From: Bordetella flabilis
Lineage (GTDB): Bacteria > Pseudomonadota > Gammaproteobacteria > Burkholderiales > Burkholderiaceae_B
DNA length: 64,000 nt
Assembly (NCBI RefSeq): GCF_001676725.1
Contig: NZ_CP016172.1
Coordinates: forward strand, 5,022,001-5,086,000
Reading direction: 5' to 3'
Of the stretch, positions 16,780 through 25,673 are shown in pieces. The notes below the pieces were generated by a model, which ran no database searches, was not told where the DNA came from, and worked only from the letters and a program-made list of their open reading frames with translations. Made by a program: the position numbers and the translations under genes. Each line of letters begins with the position of its first letter. The first letter of the stretch is position 1.

Positions 16780-17168
16780 TGCGATTGTCTCCTGGGTGTA
16801 GGAAGGTCGATTCATCTTTGCAGCTCCGCTCGGGTAGAGCGGGTGCACACGCTCAGCCATAAGGCCGGACGTTCAGGCGGCTGTCATTTGGGTCGCAATC
16901 TTAAGATGATTGGGAAAAACCCGCCCCTGCGGATTACCCTTAATAACTGGTAACGATTAGGCGGAGAGCCCACCGTTTGAGCCAACCGGCACCCCGTCCC
17001 CCCGGCCGAAGGCAGCCAGCCACCGGCCAAGGCACCTGGGCGCCTGGCGCCTTCCGCTGGAACCTTGCACCGGGCACCCTGGCCTGGCGCCGGGAGGCCG
17101 GCAGCCCCGAAGGGCTGCGGCACCCTGGGAAGGGCGAGGGGCAGCTGGATGGTGAAAAAAGGGGCCGA
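16780..17168. other. Intergenic region upstream of dctP
   Basis: No supported gene. The part next to dctP carries its ribosome-binding site. Bases 16896-16912 hold an imperfect inverted repeat, CAATC-TTAAGAT-GATTG, containing the palindrome ATCTTAAGAT. It lies about 120 bp before the dctP start and could be an operator for the TRAP operon. The GC-rich half (about 16980-17160) shows nothing coding. Confidence 0.4.
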
Positions 17169-17501
17169 TCAGCCGGGCGGCTTGATACCCACGCTATAGG
17201 GCGGCGCATTGCCGCGCGCGGCGGCCTTGATCTTGAGCATCGACCCGCCCGGTGTGTACTCGAAGTCCTGGTGCGGGATCTCGAACCACTGGTGGAAACT
17301 GGTACGCGCGAATTCGGGCACCCAGACCTTTGCCCTGGCTTCATCACAGTGGAACTCCACCGTCGTGCGATCGATGCCCAGCGGCCGCGTATTGCCGATG
17401 CGATAGCTGACGCGCAGCTCGGCCTTGACGGTCTTTCCCGGCGTCCACGGCAGGCCGATCGATTCCAGGAACTGCTGGATGGCCTGGTAGCCGTGCGACA
17501 T
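17169..17501 (-). CDS. Conserved small protein of unknown function
   Basis: A 110-residue soluble protein starting MSHGYQAIQQFLESIGLP, without a signal peptide or membrane segment. The start at 17501 is favoured by a CGGAG site about 10 bp upstream; the longer open frame before it looks non-coding. The body is mixed alpha/beta with a sequence about regular amino acids (FHQWFEIPHQDFEYTPGG) and no catalytic motif I recognise. It is transcribed away from the lyase gene at 17683. No function can be assigned. Confidence 0.65.
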   Translation of the reverse strand: MSHGYQAIQQFLESIGLPWTPGKTVKAELRVSYRIGNTRPLGIDRTTVEFHCDEARAKVWVPEFARTSFHQWFEIPHQDFEYTPGGSMLKIKAAARGNAPPYSVGIKPPG

Positions 17502-17682
17502 GATGGACAAGCTCCGTAAGTGGTATCGGGACCCTGGGGCGCGACCCGCCGCCCCGCCCGGGACGCGACTGAATCGCCGCGCCGGACGAATGGGGCCAAT
17601 GTACACCACGCGGCGATGAGCTCACCCCCTGCGGCCGGGCGCGCTCCGATAGAATCGAATCCTTCCAAAAATAGAGAAACCA

Positions 17683-19239
17683 ATGAGACATCTGCTTCCC
17701 GCCTCCGGCCTTGCGCTCGTCCTGTCCTGTTCCGCCGTGGGCGTCCTGGCGCAATCCGCCTCCGCGCCACCGGCCGCCGCGCGTCCCGAAGCATCCGCCC
17801 CGCCCCGCGACGAATTCTTCTGGCTGGGGGAGATCAACAAGGCCACGGCGGTCATCAATACCGACCAGGGCCTGCTGGACAAAGCCATGGCGCCCCGCCT
17901 GGCGGCCGCCGTCGCGAAGGTCATCCAGGACGGCAACCAGCCCGGGGCCAAACGGCCGTCCACGGTCATCACCTTCGAGCCGCTGCTGATCAAGGCCGGC
18001 GGCCTGGACGTCACGCTGCTGCACGCCGGCCGCTCCAGCCAGGACATGCACGCCACCTATCGCGCGGCCATCCTGCGCGACAAGCTGCTGGCGCTGGCGC
18101 AGCAACTCAATGCCACATCGACCACGCTGGTCGACCTCGCCGGGCGACACGTCGACACCATCGTCCCCAACTACACCAACGGGGTGGCCGCGCAACCCAA
18201 CAGCTATGGCCATTACCTGCTGGGCCACGCCGCCGCGCTGGACCGCGACGCGCAACGCATCCGCGAGGCCTACGCCCGCATCGACCGTTCGCCCATGGGA
18301 ACGACGGTATTGAACGGCACAAGCTGGCCGCTCGACCGCCAGCGCATGGCGAACTACCTGGGCTTCGGCCAACTGGTCGACAACGCCTACGATGCCTCGC
18401 AGATCTCCTCCATGGACGAGCCCGTGGAGGTTGCCTCCATCGTCACCAGCGTGGCGCTGCACACGGGCAATTTCATCGAAGACATCATGACGCAGTACGC
18501 GCAGTCGCGGCCGTGGATACTGCTGCAGGAGGGCGGCGGCAACACCTATGTCTCCAGCGCCATGCCGCAGAAGCGCAATCCTGGGCTGCTTAACTCCACG
18601 CGCAGCGATGCCTCGACCGCCCTGACGCTGGCGATGGGCCCGGTCATCCAGACGCACAACATCACGCCCGGCATGAGCGACCCCAAGGACGTGGAGCAGA
18701 ACTCGGCGATGGTGGACAGCGCCATCCAGGCCTTGAAGAAGTGGGACCGCGTGCTGAAGGCGCTGGTCATCAACCCCGACCGCGCCCTGGAGGAACTGAA
18801 CAGCGACTGGACGGCCTCGCAGGAGCTGGCCGACGTACTGATGCGCAAGTACAAGCTGCCGTTTCGCGAAGGACATCATTTCGCGTCCAGCGTCGTCGAC
18901 TACGCCAGGGATAAAGACATCAAGCCGCTCGACTTTCCATACGCGGAGGCCCGCCGCATCTATGCGGAAACCGTCAAGGGCACCAAGTACCCGCAGGAAC
19001 TTCCCATGAGCGAGGCCGAGTTCCGCGCCACGCTCGACCCGCGGGCCATCGTCAGGAACCGTGCCACCGTGGGCGGGCCGCAGCCCGCGGAGATGCAGCG
19101 CATGCTGGGCCAGGCGCGCGACAAGCTGGCCGCGCAGGCCGCATGGATCAAGGCCCGGCGTGCGCATATCGACGAAGCCCTGGCCGGGCTGGACCGGGAC
19201 TTCGACAAGCTCGCGAATTCGGCCAGCCCCGCGCACTGA
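17683..19239 (+). CDS. Exported lyase of the fumarase/argininosuccinate lyase superfamily
   Basis: A 518-residue protein with an N-terminal signal peptide (MRHLLPASGLALVLSCSAVGVLAQ), then an Ala/Pro linker to about residue 40. The mature part is a fumarase/aspartase-superfamily enzyme: the signature loop SSAMPQKRNP begins near residue 291, and upstream are GRSSQDMHATYRAA and the segment QPNSYGHYLLGH, both typical of argininosuccinate-lyase-like members. Such enzymes eliminate fumarate from N- or O-substituted aspartates or related succinates. Cytosolic argininosuccinate lyase (ArgH) is about 460 residues with no signal peptide, so this is not the arginine-pathway enzyme. The FAD oxidoreductase follows by 13 bp, implying a shared pathway. 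The substrate is unknown. Confidence 0.85.
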   Translation: MRHLLPASGLALVLSCSAVGVLAQSASAPPAAARPEASAPPRDEFFWLGEINKATAVINTDQGLLDKAMAPRLAAAVAKVIQDGNQPGAKRPSTVITFEPLLIKAGGLDVTLLHAGRSSQDMHATYRAAILRDKLLALAQQLNATSTTLVDLAGRHVDTIVPNYTNGVAAQPNSYGHYLLGHAAALDRDAQRIREAYARIDRSPMGTTVLNGTSWPLDRQRMANYLGFGQLVDNAYDASQISSMDEPVEVASIVTSVALHTGNFIEDIMTQYAQSRPWILLQEGGGNTYVSSAMPQKRNPGLLNSTRSDASTALTLAMGPVIQTHNITPGMSDPKDVEQNSAMVDSAIQALKKWDRVLKALVINPDRALEELNSDWTASQELADVLMRKYKLPFREGHHFASSVVDYARDKDIKPLDFPYAEARRIYAETVKGTKYPQELPMSEAEFRATLDPRAIVRNRATVGGPQPAEMQRMLGQARDKLAAQAAWIKARRAHIDEALAGLDRDFDKLANSASPAH

Positions 19240-19252
19240 TCGCCCGGATGCC

Positions 19253-20434
19253 ATGACAGACACCGCCCCGCCTGCCTGTGACGTCGCCATCATCGGCGGC
19301 GGCATCGTCGGCTCCAGCACGGCATATTTCCTGCAACAAGCCGCGCCAGGCCTCTCCGTGTGCGTGATCGAACCCGATCCCAGCTACGAGTTCGCCTCGG
19401 CGTTGCGGGCATCAGGCGGCTGCCGCGTGCAGTTCACCTGCCCGGAAAACATCGCCATGTCGCTGTTCGGCATCGACTTCATTACCCGGTTCGAGGCGAC
19501 CATGGCGACGCGCGACCAGCCGGCTCCGGTCGATTGGGTGCAAGGCGGCTACCTGTTCATCGTCCCGCGCGAACACACGGCGAACCTGGAAAGAAACGTG
19601 CGCCGGCAACTGGCGCACGGCTGCACCGTCGACCTTCTGACCCCGATGGAACTGAAGCAACGGTTTCCGTCGATGAATGTGGACGATCTGGGCGCCGGCG
19701 CGCATACGCCGCGGGATGGGTGGTGCGACCCTTACGGCTTGCTATGGGGCTTCCGCCGCAAGGCCATCGAGCTCGGCGTGCGGTACGTGCAGGACCGCGT
19801 CGTCGGCGCCGATGTGGACGCGACCCAGGTGCGATCCGTGCGGCTGGCCGGCGGCGGCCAGCTGCGCTCGACGGTTTTCGTCAACGCGGCTGGCGCCTGG
19901 AGCGGCGAAGTCGCCAGCCTGTTCGGCATGAAGCTGCCCATCTCGCCCTTGCGCCGCTTCGAACACTACTTCACGGCGGGCGGCCCGGTCGAACGCCTGC
20001 CGTATGTCAAGGACACCGCGCGCCTGGCCTTCCGGTCCGAAGGGACCGGGTTTTCCGGCGGGCTGGTGGCGAGCGACGCCACCCGCGGCTTCAACTTCGA
20101 GGTCGACCACCATTACTTCGAAGAGGTGGTGTGGCCTGCGGTCGCGCACCGCTTTCCGGTCTTCGAGGCCGCCCGCTGCCACCGCACCTGGTCGGGCCTG
20201 TACGAACAGAACGAGCTGGACGGGAACCCCGTCATTGGCCGATGGAACAATGGCCTGGCCAATCTGTATACCGTGGCGGGATTCTCCGGCCACGGCATGA
20301 TGCACGCGCCGGCCGCCGGCCGCGGCATCGCCGAACTCATCGTCAGCGGCCGCTTCCAGACGATAGACCTGTCCCGCCTGGGATACGAGCGCATCGAGGC
20401 GGGCATGCCCTACGCGGAAGAAGGCATCCTGTAG
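19253..20434 (+). CDS. FAD-dependent oxidoreductase, D-amino-acid oxidase (DAO) family
   Basis: A 393-residue flavoprotein. The dinucleotide-binding motif GGGIVG is at residues 15-20, and a second flavin contact (VAGFSGHGMMHAPAAGRGIAELI) is near the C-terminus, as in glycine/sarcosine oxidase-like DAO proteins. It has no signal peptide, so it is cytoplasmic, unlike its upstream neighbour. The start at 19253 follows the lyase stop by 13 bp; the longer frame upstream is a shadow of the lyase gene. It probably oxidises the C-N bond of an amine or amino acid. With the exported lyase it may form a two-step route from an amino-dicarboxylate; this is inferred from adjacency. Confidence 0.85.
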   Translation: MTDTAPPACDVAIIGGGIVGSSTAYFLQQAAPGLSVCVIEPDPSYEFASALRASGGCRVQFTCPENIAMSLFGIDFITRFEATMATRDQPAPVDWVQGGYLFIVPREHTANLERNVRRQLAHGCTVDLLTPMELKQRFPSMNVDDLGAGAHTPRDGWCDPYGLLWGFRRKAIELGVRYVQDRVVGADVDATQVRSVRLAGGGQLRSTVFVNAAGAWSGEVASLFGMKLPISPLRRFEHYFTAGGPVERLPYVKDTARLAFRSEGTGFSGGLVASDATRGFNFEVDHHYFEEVVWPAVAHRFPVFEAARCHRTWSGLYEQNELDGNPVIGRWNNGLANLYTVAGFSGHGMMHAPAAGRGIAELIVSGRFQTIDLSRLGYERIEAGMPYAEEGIL

Positions 20435-20474
20435 CGCGCGAGGCGTTGGATGCAGCCCCGGCGGCGGCGATGCT

Positions 20475-20774
20475 TCACGCTTGCACGGCGTCGCGATCCA
20501 CCCACATGTCGACGATCCGGCCTTCACCATCCGTCAGGATCGTCACCCGGCCAGGGTCGAGGTCGCGCGCATCGGCGTGCATGGGCATCGGGCCGCGCAC
20601 GACGCGCAACTTGCGGCCAACCAGATCGCCAAGGAAAAAAACCAGGACATCCGGGTCGATCGATATGGGCAGCTCGCGGATGGGCGCCTTGGCGACCGAC
20701 CCGCGCTTCGATGGCCATGGATGGCCGGACCCGATATGCCGATTGTTGCCGCGAACAGCAGTGCCTGCGCTCAT
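20475..20774 (-). CDS. Small protein resembling peptidase-inhibitor I78 family
   Basis: A 99-residue protein. The C-terminal half (DLVGRKLRVVRGP...DPGRVTILTDGEGRIVDMWVD) follows the I78 inhibitor pattern in which a basic strand, an Asp-Arg pair and a TD.xGxI strand are conserved. The last Cys-Gly of classical members is missing, and there is no signal peptide. The start at 20774 has a GGAG site about 8 bp upstream; a longer frame upstream is less likely. It is transcribed convergently with the FAD oxidoreductase. Family resemblance is moderate. Confidence 0.6.
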   Translation of the reverse strand: MSAGTAVRGNNRHIGSGHPWPSKRGSVAKAPIRELPISIDPDVLVFFLGDLVGRKLRVVRGPMPMHADARDLDPGRVTILTDGEGRIVDMWVDRDAVQA

Positions 20775-20981
20775 CGTGCGTCTCCGGTGACGCGGACCCA
20801 TCGACGCGAGGGTCCGCTGCCACACCAGTATCCAGCGACACGGACGGCGCTGAAAGATGCATCGGCCCTAGCCCATATGCATCAAGCCGAGGCGGCGACG
20901 AAGACGTCTCGCGATACGTTCCTTGAAATTCCGACGCCAGCAAAGGGCGCTATCGGCAACGGATCCGCAGTCCCAGGGCTT

Positions 20982-21485
20982 TCAAGCTCCGGCGGCCGAC
21001 GGCGGCGCGGCGCGCGCGCGGGCGGCCATCAGTCCATCCAGCGCATTGGCGAAGGCGCGCCGGTCCGCCTGGCTGAACACGGCCGGACCGCCCGTATCCA
21101 CGCCCGCATTGCGCAAGTCCTCCATCATGTCGCGCAAGGACAGGCGCTCGCGTATGGTGTCGGCGGTATAGCGTTCGCCGCGCGGGTTGAGGGCCAGCGC
21201 GCCTTTCTCGAGCACTTGCGCGGCCAGCGGAATATCGCCGGTGATAACCAGGTCGCCGGGGCTCGCATGCTGCACGATATAGTCGTCCGCCACGTCGAAC
21301 CCGCGCGGCACCTGCACGGCACGGATCAAGGGCGATGGCGGCGTGCGCAGCATCTGGTTGGCAACCAGCGTCAGCGGCCGTTGCCAGCGCTGCGCCGCGC
21401 GGTACAGGATGTCCTTGATCACAGCCGGGCAGGCGTCGGCATCGACCCAGATATGCATGGAACCGAAGCCTGTCTGCGTACTCAT
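20982..21485 (-). CDS. YaiI/YqxD family protein (DUF188, PIN-like)
   Basis: A 167-residue protein with the family start [22 protein letters not shown] and the conserved [25 protein letters not shown] segment. The acidic residues of these motifs (DAD, GD) fit a PIN-like metal site. The family is common in bacteria and its function is not settled. The start at 21485 is preceded by a perfect AGGAGG site 5 bp upstream, so the first nine residues before MHIW are probably translated. It lies on the minus strand, 27 bp after the end of the ribbon-helix-helix-like gene, so the two may be cotranscribed. Confidence 0.88.
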   Translation of the reverse strand: MSTQTGFGSMHIWVDADACPAVIKDILYRAAQRWQRPLTLVANQMLRTPPSPLIRAVQVPRGFDVADDYIVQHASPGDLVITGDIPLAAQVLEKGALALNPRGERYTADTIRERLSLRDMMEDLRNAGVDTGGPAVFSQADRRAFANALDGLMAARARAAPPSAAGA

Positions 21486-21512
21486 GCTCGCCTCCTGTCG
21501 GTATGAAGGGCT

Positions 21513-21776
21513 CTACTTTTCCAATGCCGCGGACAGCAAGGTGTTGATCAACTCATTGACGGCCACGCCGTCGGCCTCGGCCCGGGCGCGCAACGCCTCG
21601 ATCAGCGGCTGCCGCAGCTTGACCGGAAACGGCACCAGCCCCGCCGCCTGGTCGAGCCGCCGCTGTTCGCGGCGATCCGGCGCCGACGCACCGGCGTAGC
21701 GTCCGGGCGGTGTCGCCGCATTGAGCCTGCCCATGAGCTTGAGGGCTTTGTTCTTTTCCAGGTCGGTCTTTTTCAT
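21513..21776 (-). CDS. Small ribbon-helix-helix-like DNA-binding protein
   Basis: An 87-residue basic protein. The C-terminal part (LVPFPVKLRQPLIEALRARAEADGVAVNELINTLLSAALEK) has the strand-helix-helix pattern of Arc/CopG-type repressors: a short strand with alternating residues, then two helices. The start at MKKTDLEKNK (21776) is chosen because sequence before it is GC-rich shadow; the ribosome-binding site is weak. No toxin gene lies next to it, so it is either an orphan regulator or acts on yaiI, 27 bp downstream. Confidence 0.6.
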   Translation of the reverse strand: MKKTDLEKNKALKLMGRLNAATPPGRYAGASAPDRREQRRLDQAAGLVPFPVKLRQPLIEALRARAEADGVAVNELINTLLSAALEK

Positions 21777-22332
21777 GCGGAGAGTTCCGGGGATGAGCGG
21801 CTTGCCCGCGGCAACTGCGCGCGGGCCTATGCTTGTACCACGCCAGCACCGGTCGCCAGCCCGCAGCACGCCGGCCTCGCCCCGCAGAGTGGCGGTCTGG
21901 CAGAGCTGCGCCGGGCACCCTGTCTGCGAGCGACCGCTGGCAGCGCTTTGGATGTTCTGAAGCCCGACTTTACGCCACGGCAACCAGCCGGTGCGGCGGC
22001 CTCACAGGTCCCGCGCGCCGGCTTGTCTCCCGCCCCGCGCGGCATGCCTCGGCCCCGGCCTGTCATTGCCGCGTCACGTCAATCCTGCCCTTCCCACATG
22101 CATTGCGCGACGTGCATGCCCTCCCCGCGGGGCATTCCGCCACTTTTTCCGGACCGTAATACAGAATTGCGCCAGCGCCGATGATCCCGGACTCGGGCCT
22201 TCCTATACTGAATCCAAGGTTGCAACACTGCGCGTTCGGGCCACGGCAGTATCAGGCTCCGCCGATACGCGTCGACAACGGCCCCGCGGACGCGCCAGCA
22301 GTTGCCCTACCGTATCGGCCTAGGAGAAGATC
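21777..22332. other. Intergenic region
   Basis: About 555 bp between divergent genes. No supported gene, repeat or RNA. Several short frames overlap on both strands without ribosome-binding sites. A good AGGAGA ribosome-binding site for the downstream gene is at 22322-22327. No clear promoter was recognised. Confidence 0.4.
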
Positions 22333-22902
22333 ATGTCCGCCACCATCACCGAAGTCCCCGCCCAGGCCCGCAAGCAACAGCTGCTGGCGCTTTGCCGCCC
22401 CTTCCTGGCGGAGGTGAAATCCATGACGCCAGGCTCCGCGGTCGAGCGTTGGCTCAACAAAGAATATGGGCCAGGCAGCCTGTTCTACGACGAAGTGGCC
22501 GACCTGGTCAGGCGCGGCGTCCTGCAGGAAAACTGGGCAGCGGACGTGGAGATCGACGGACCGCGCTACCGCCGGGCCAGGCTCGTTCCGCCCTCGGAGG
22601 AAACCTTCTGGTTCAGCATCACCAGCGTCTACATGGACAGCACCGGCAACCCGCAGAACCGTCCCGACGGCAGCTATCGCGGCGATTTCCACGGCCATCC
22701 ATATGGCGAGTTCAACATGGTCATCCCGGTGGATGACGGCGCCGCGCTGGCCGGTCCCAACGGCTGGTGCCATGCCGGCTGGACGGCGCCCGCGCCGGGC
22801 AGCCGCCACTATCCCGAAGCCAAGGGAGGCGCCGTCATCGCGCTGTTCTTCCTGCCCGCCGGCCGCATCCATTATCCGGAGAAGGAATCGCAATCCTGCT
22901 AG
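22333..22902 (+). CDS. DUF4863 / 4-hydroxylaminobenzoate lyase-like protein
   Basis: A 189-residue protein with ribosome-binding site AGGAGA about 5 bp before the ATG. The sequence RRARLVPPSEETFWFSITSVYMDS...YRGDFHGHPYGEFNMVIPV...GWTAPAPGSRHYPEAKGGAVIALFFLPAGRIHY fits the DUF4863 family. As far as I recall, that family includes PnbB, the hydroxylaminobenzoate lyase of nitroaromatic degradation. His-rich strands (HGHPYGEF, SRHYPE) suggest a metal-binding cupin-like fold. No other nitroaromatic genes are nearby, so the substrate may differ. It stands alone, 170 bp before the HAD gene. Confidence 0.65.
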   Translation: MSATITEVPAQARKQQLLALCRPFLAEVKSMTPGSAVERWLNKEYGPGSLFYDEVADLVRRGVLQENWAADVEIDGPRYRRARLVPPSEETFWFSITSVYMDSTGNPQNRPDGSYRGDFHGHPYGEFNMVIPVDDGAALAGPNGWCHAGWTAPAPGSRHYPEAKGGAVIALFFLPAGRIHYPEKESQSC

Positions 22903-23073
22903 GTCGCGCGGGAAAACAGTCCCTCACGCCTTCCACCAGCGCCGCAGGCCTTTCGGAGCCCACATCGGCCAAGAGCAGGCCCCTACGGCGTCAAAGGGGG
23001 AAACAGGTAAGATCGGCAAACGACGGCGCCGGGATGCGGCCCGCCCGTTCCTTGTTTATCTCGCGGGTGGCTC

Positions 23074-23754
23074 TTGAAATTCAACGCGGTGTTATTCGAT
23101 TGCGATGGCGTGCTGGTCGACAGCGAGCATATCTCCGCCGGCGTCTTGCACGATATGCTGCACGAACTGGGGCTTTCCATGTCGCAGGAGGACGTGCTGC
23201 GCCGGTTCGTCGGCAGGACCATGAAGGACGAGCTGCCGTGGATCAGCCAGGCTTCCGGACGCGCCATCGGCGCGGAGTGGCTGGCGCAATTCTGGCTTCG
23301 CCGCAACGACGCACTGCGCAAGCACGTGCAAGCGATTCCCAACGTGCTTGACGCAGTGAAAGTCCTTTACCGCCATTTGAACGGCCGTATCGCCTGCGCG
23401 TCCGGCGCCGACCGCCAAAAGCTGGAACTGCAGCTGGACAAGGCGGGCCTGATGCCCTTCTTCCAGGGCCGGACCTTCAGCGGCTACGAGATGGCGCGTT
23501 CAAAACCCAGCCCAGACGTGTATCTGGCGGCGGCCGCGGCGCTCGAGACCGACCCCGCCGCGTGCATCGTTATCGAGGATAGCGTCACCGGCGTCACCGC
23601 CGGCGTGGCGGCCGGCGCCACCGTCCTTGGCTACAGCCCCGGCGGCCCGTCGCACAGTCCGGCCGACGCCCTGCTCGCCAGCGGCGCCATCGCGGTATTT
23701 GCGGATATGGCCGACCTGCCCGCACTGCTCGGCGTTCCGTCTTCCAGAACTTGA
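23074..23754 (+). CDS. HAD-superfamily hydrolase, subfamily IA (YieH/beta-phosphoglucomutase-like)
   Basis: A 226-residue HAD phosphatase. Motif I is DCDGVLVDSE (nucleophile Asp and acid/base Asp), motif II ACASGADRQK, motif III the lysine in ARSKPSPD, and motif IV IVIEDSVTG. The cap is a four-helix bundle between motifs I and II. The FSGYEMARSKPSPDVYLAAA stretch resembles YieH, a sugar-phosphate phosphatase of E. coli. The start is TTG at 23074, which directly precedes the conserved strand (KFNAVLFDCDG); a GGGTGG stretch a few bases upstream could serve as ribosome-binding site. The substrate is probably a sugar or organic phosphate. Confidence 0.85.
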   Translation: MKFNAVLFDCDGVLVDSEHISAGVLHDMLHELGLSMSQEDVLRRFVGRTMKDELPWISQASGRAIGAEWLAQFWLRRNDALRKHVQAIPNVLDAVKVLYRHLNGRIACASGADRQKLELQLDKAGLMPFFQGRTFSGYEMARSKPSPDVYLAAAAALETDPAACIVIEDSVTGVTAGVAAGATVLGYSPGGPSHSPADALLASGAIAVFADMADLPALLGVPSSRT

Positions 23755-24001
23755 GAATATGGAGGACTGCGATGGGCGCCGGAGGCCCGCCGCCGCCGTC
23801 AGGGCCCCTGTTGGGTGAGATCGGCGGAGTCGGCCGGCTCCTCAGGCCGGCAGAGCTGCCAGCGTCCGAGCGCGTGTGCCGCATGATGGCCTCGCGGCGG
23901 TCCCGGTGACGTCCACCACGAGGATACGGCGACGGACGTGGCCACACGCTGGCCCCGGTCCCCCTTCCGAGAGCCGCTCGAGCGCCTCCTTTCTTGCGCC
24001 T

Positions 24002-24020
24002 GATAATAATAACGATTACT
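24002..24020. promoter_or_regulatory. Fur box upstream of the FecI-type sigma gene
   Basis: GATAATAATAACGATTACT matches 14 of 19 positions of the Fur consensus GATAATGATAATCATTATC, in an AT-rich patch inside very GC-rich DNA. It lies about 95-110 bp before the proposed TTG start of the sigma factor. Iron-bound Fur would repress the whole FecI-FecR-receptor operon from here. Confidence 0.75.
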
Positions 24021-24113
24021 ATTCATGCACCGCATGCCGCCCGAGTAGCGATCTCGAAGCCATCATGGCCGATCGAAAGGCTGGATCAAAAAGCTCGATC
24101 AAAAGGCTGGATC

Positions 24114-24635
24114 TTGAATACACCGGGATGCCTCCTCCCCGCCCCCGTCGAAGCGCTTTATAGCGATCACCACTCCTGGCTCAAGGGGTGGCTGCATCGA
24201 CGCCTGGGCAACGCGGAGCATGCCGCGGATCTGGCGCACGACACCTTCGTCCGCCTGCTTGCCACCGAACGCATGCCCGCCACGCTGAACGAGCCACGCG
24301 CGTTCCTGACTACCCTGGCGCAGCACCTGGTGTCCAACCACTGGCGCCGCGAAAAACTGGAAAAAGCGTATCTGGAAGCGCTGCGCCACGTTCCCGAACA
24401 GACGGCGTGGTCGCCGGAAGATCGCGCCATCGTGCTGGAAACGCTGTTCGAACTCGATCGCCTGCTGGATGGCCTGCCCCCGATCGTCCGGCAAGCCTTT
24501 CTGCTTTCACAGCTCGACGGGCAGAAACACGCGCAGGTCGCGGAGGCCCTGGCGATCTCCGTTCCGACGGTGAAGCGCTATATCGTCAAGGCCTTGCAGC
24601 GCTGCTACTTCGCCGATCTGTCCTTTACGGGATGA
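24114..24635 (+). CDS. ECF sigma factor, FecI type
   Basis: A 173-residue sigma-70 family factor of the iron-starvation group. Region 2 is VEALYSDHHSWLKGWLHRRLGNAEHAADLAHDTFVRLL; region 4 is the helix-turn-helix around GQKHAQVAEALAISVPTVKRYIVKAL. The in-frame ATG upstream (23994) would place the start before the Fur box, so it is rejected. The TTG at 24114, with AAGG about 8 bp upstream, gives the normal family length. It directs RNA polymerase to the TonB-receptor promoter once FecR signals siderophore binding. The fecR-like gene starts 6 bp downstream. Confidence 0.9.
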   Translation: MNTPGCLLPAPVEALYSDHHSWLKGWLHRRLGNAEHAADLAHDTFVRLLATERMPATLNEPRAFLTTLAQHLVSNHWRREKLEKAYLEALRHVPEQTAWSPEDRAIVLETLFELDRLLDGLPPIVRQAFLLSQLDGQKHAQVAEALAISVPTVKRYIVKALQRCYFADLSFTG

Positions 24636-24641
24636 CCGCCC

Positions 24642-25673
24642 TTGTCCGCCTCGCCCTGGTATCGCGCCACGCCTGACGCGGCGTCCATTTCCCCGGACGC
24701 CGCCGAACGGGCCCTGGAGTGGCTGCTGGAGTTGCAGGACGACGCGGTATCGCCTGAACGGGTCGCCGAATGGGCTCGCTGGCGGGACGCGCATCCCGAT
24801 CACGAGCGGGCATGGGGCCGCATCGAATCCGTCCGCGGACAGCTGCAATCATTGTCGTCCCCCGCGAATTCGGCCATCGCCCGGGCTGCGCTGCTTGCGC
24901 CCCGCTCCGAACACCGCCGTCGCGCGCTCAAGACGGCGGCCATCCTGCTATTCGGCGGTGGCACGGCCTGGAGCATCGCAACGTCCACGCCATGGCGCAC
25001 ATGGTCGTCCGACTATCGCACGGCGATCGGCGAGCGACGCAAGCTGGTGCTGCCTGACGGCTCCCACCTGCTGCTCAATACGGATAGCGCAATCGATGTC
25101 TGTTTCGATGACACGGAACGCCGCGTCGAGCTCATAAGCGGAGAGATCCTCGTCGCGACCGCGCCCGACCATCAAGGCCTTTCCCGCCCCTTCCTCGTCG
25201 AAACCGGCGACGGTACGGCCCGCGCGCTGGGAACCGAGTATTCGGTGCGCCGTCAGCGCGACGACACGGAGGTCAACGTATTGCGCGGCGCCGTGCGCAT
25301 CCAGCCCCGTCACAATGCGGCGCAGGCGCGGGATGTACAAGCAGGCTATCGGGCCAGCTATACCGCGCGCGCGGTCACGGCGTCGAGCGCGCTGGAGAAC
25401 GCCGCCATTGCCTGGAAGGACGGCTTCATCGTGGCGCGCAGCATGCGCCTGGACGACTTCCTCGCGGAATTGGGCCGCTACAGCCCTGAACCGCTGTCCT
25501 GCGATCCCGCCATCGCGGGCTTGCGGCTGTCGGGCTCTTTCCCGGTCGGCGACATCGGCAAAGTGTTGGCTGCGCTCAGCACGACCTTGGACATACGCAT
25601 CGAAATCCATAGCCGCCTCTGGCGGCACAAAGCGCTGCGGCTGGTACCCGCACCGCACACGGCGTCCAGTTGA
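24642..25673 (+). CDS. FecR-type anti-sigma / sensor protein
   Basis: A 343-residue FecR-family protein with a TTG start 6 bp after the sigma gene. The N-terminal cytoplasmic part (about 1-85; ALEWLLELQD and WRDAHPDHERAWGRIE) is the anti-sigma domain with the DUF4880-like pattern. One membrane helix (about 88-107, LKTAAILLFGGGTAWSI) follows, then a periplasmic FecR domain (TAIGERRKLVLPDGSHLLLNTDSAI, and GTEYSVRRQRDDTEVNVLRG). The C-terminal STN-like part contacts the receptor's signalling domain. It passes the occupied-receptor signal to the sigma factor. Its position between sigma and receptor genes is standard. Confidence 0.9.
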   Translation: MSASPWYRATPDAASISPDAAERALEWLLELQDDAVSPERVAEWARWRDAHPDHERAWGRIESVRGQLQSLSSPANSAIARAALLAPRSEHRRRALKTAAILLFGGGTAWSIATSTPWRTWSSDYRTAIGERRKLVLPDGSHLLLNTDSAIDVCFDDTERRVELISGEILVATAPDHQGLSRPFLVETGDGTARALGTEYSVRRQRDDTEVNVLRGAVRIQPRHNAAQARDVQAGYRASYTARAVTASSALENAAIAWKDGFIVARSMRLDDFLAELGRYSPEPLSCDPAIAGLRLSGSFPVGDIGKVLAALSTTLDIRIEIHSRLWRHKALRLVPAPHTASS

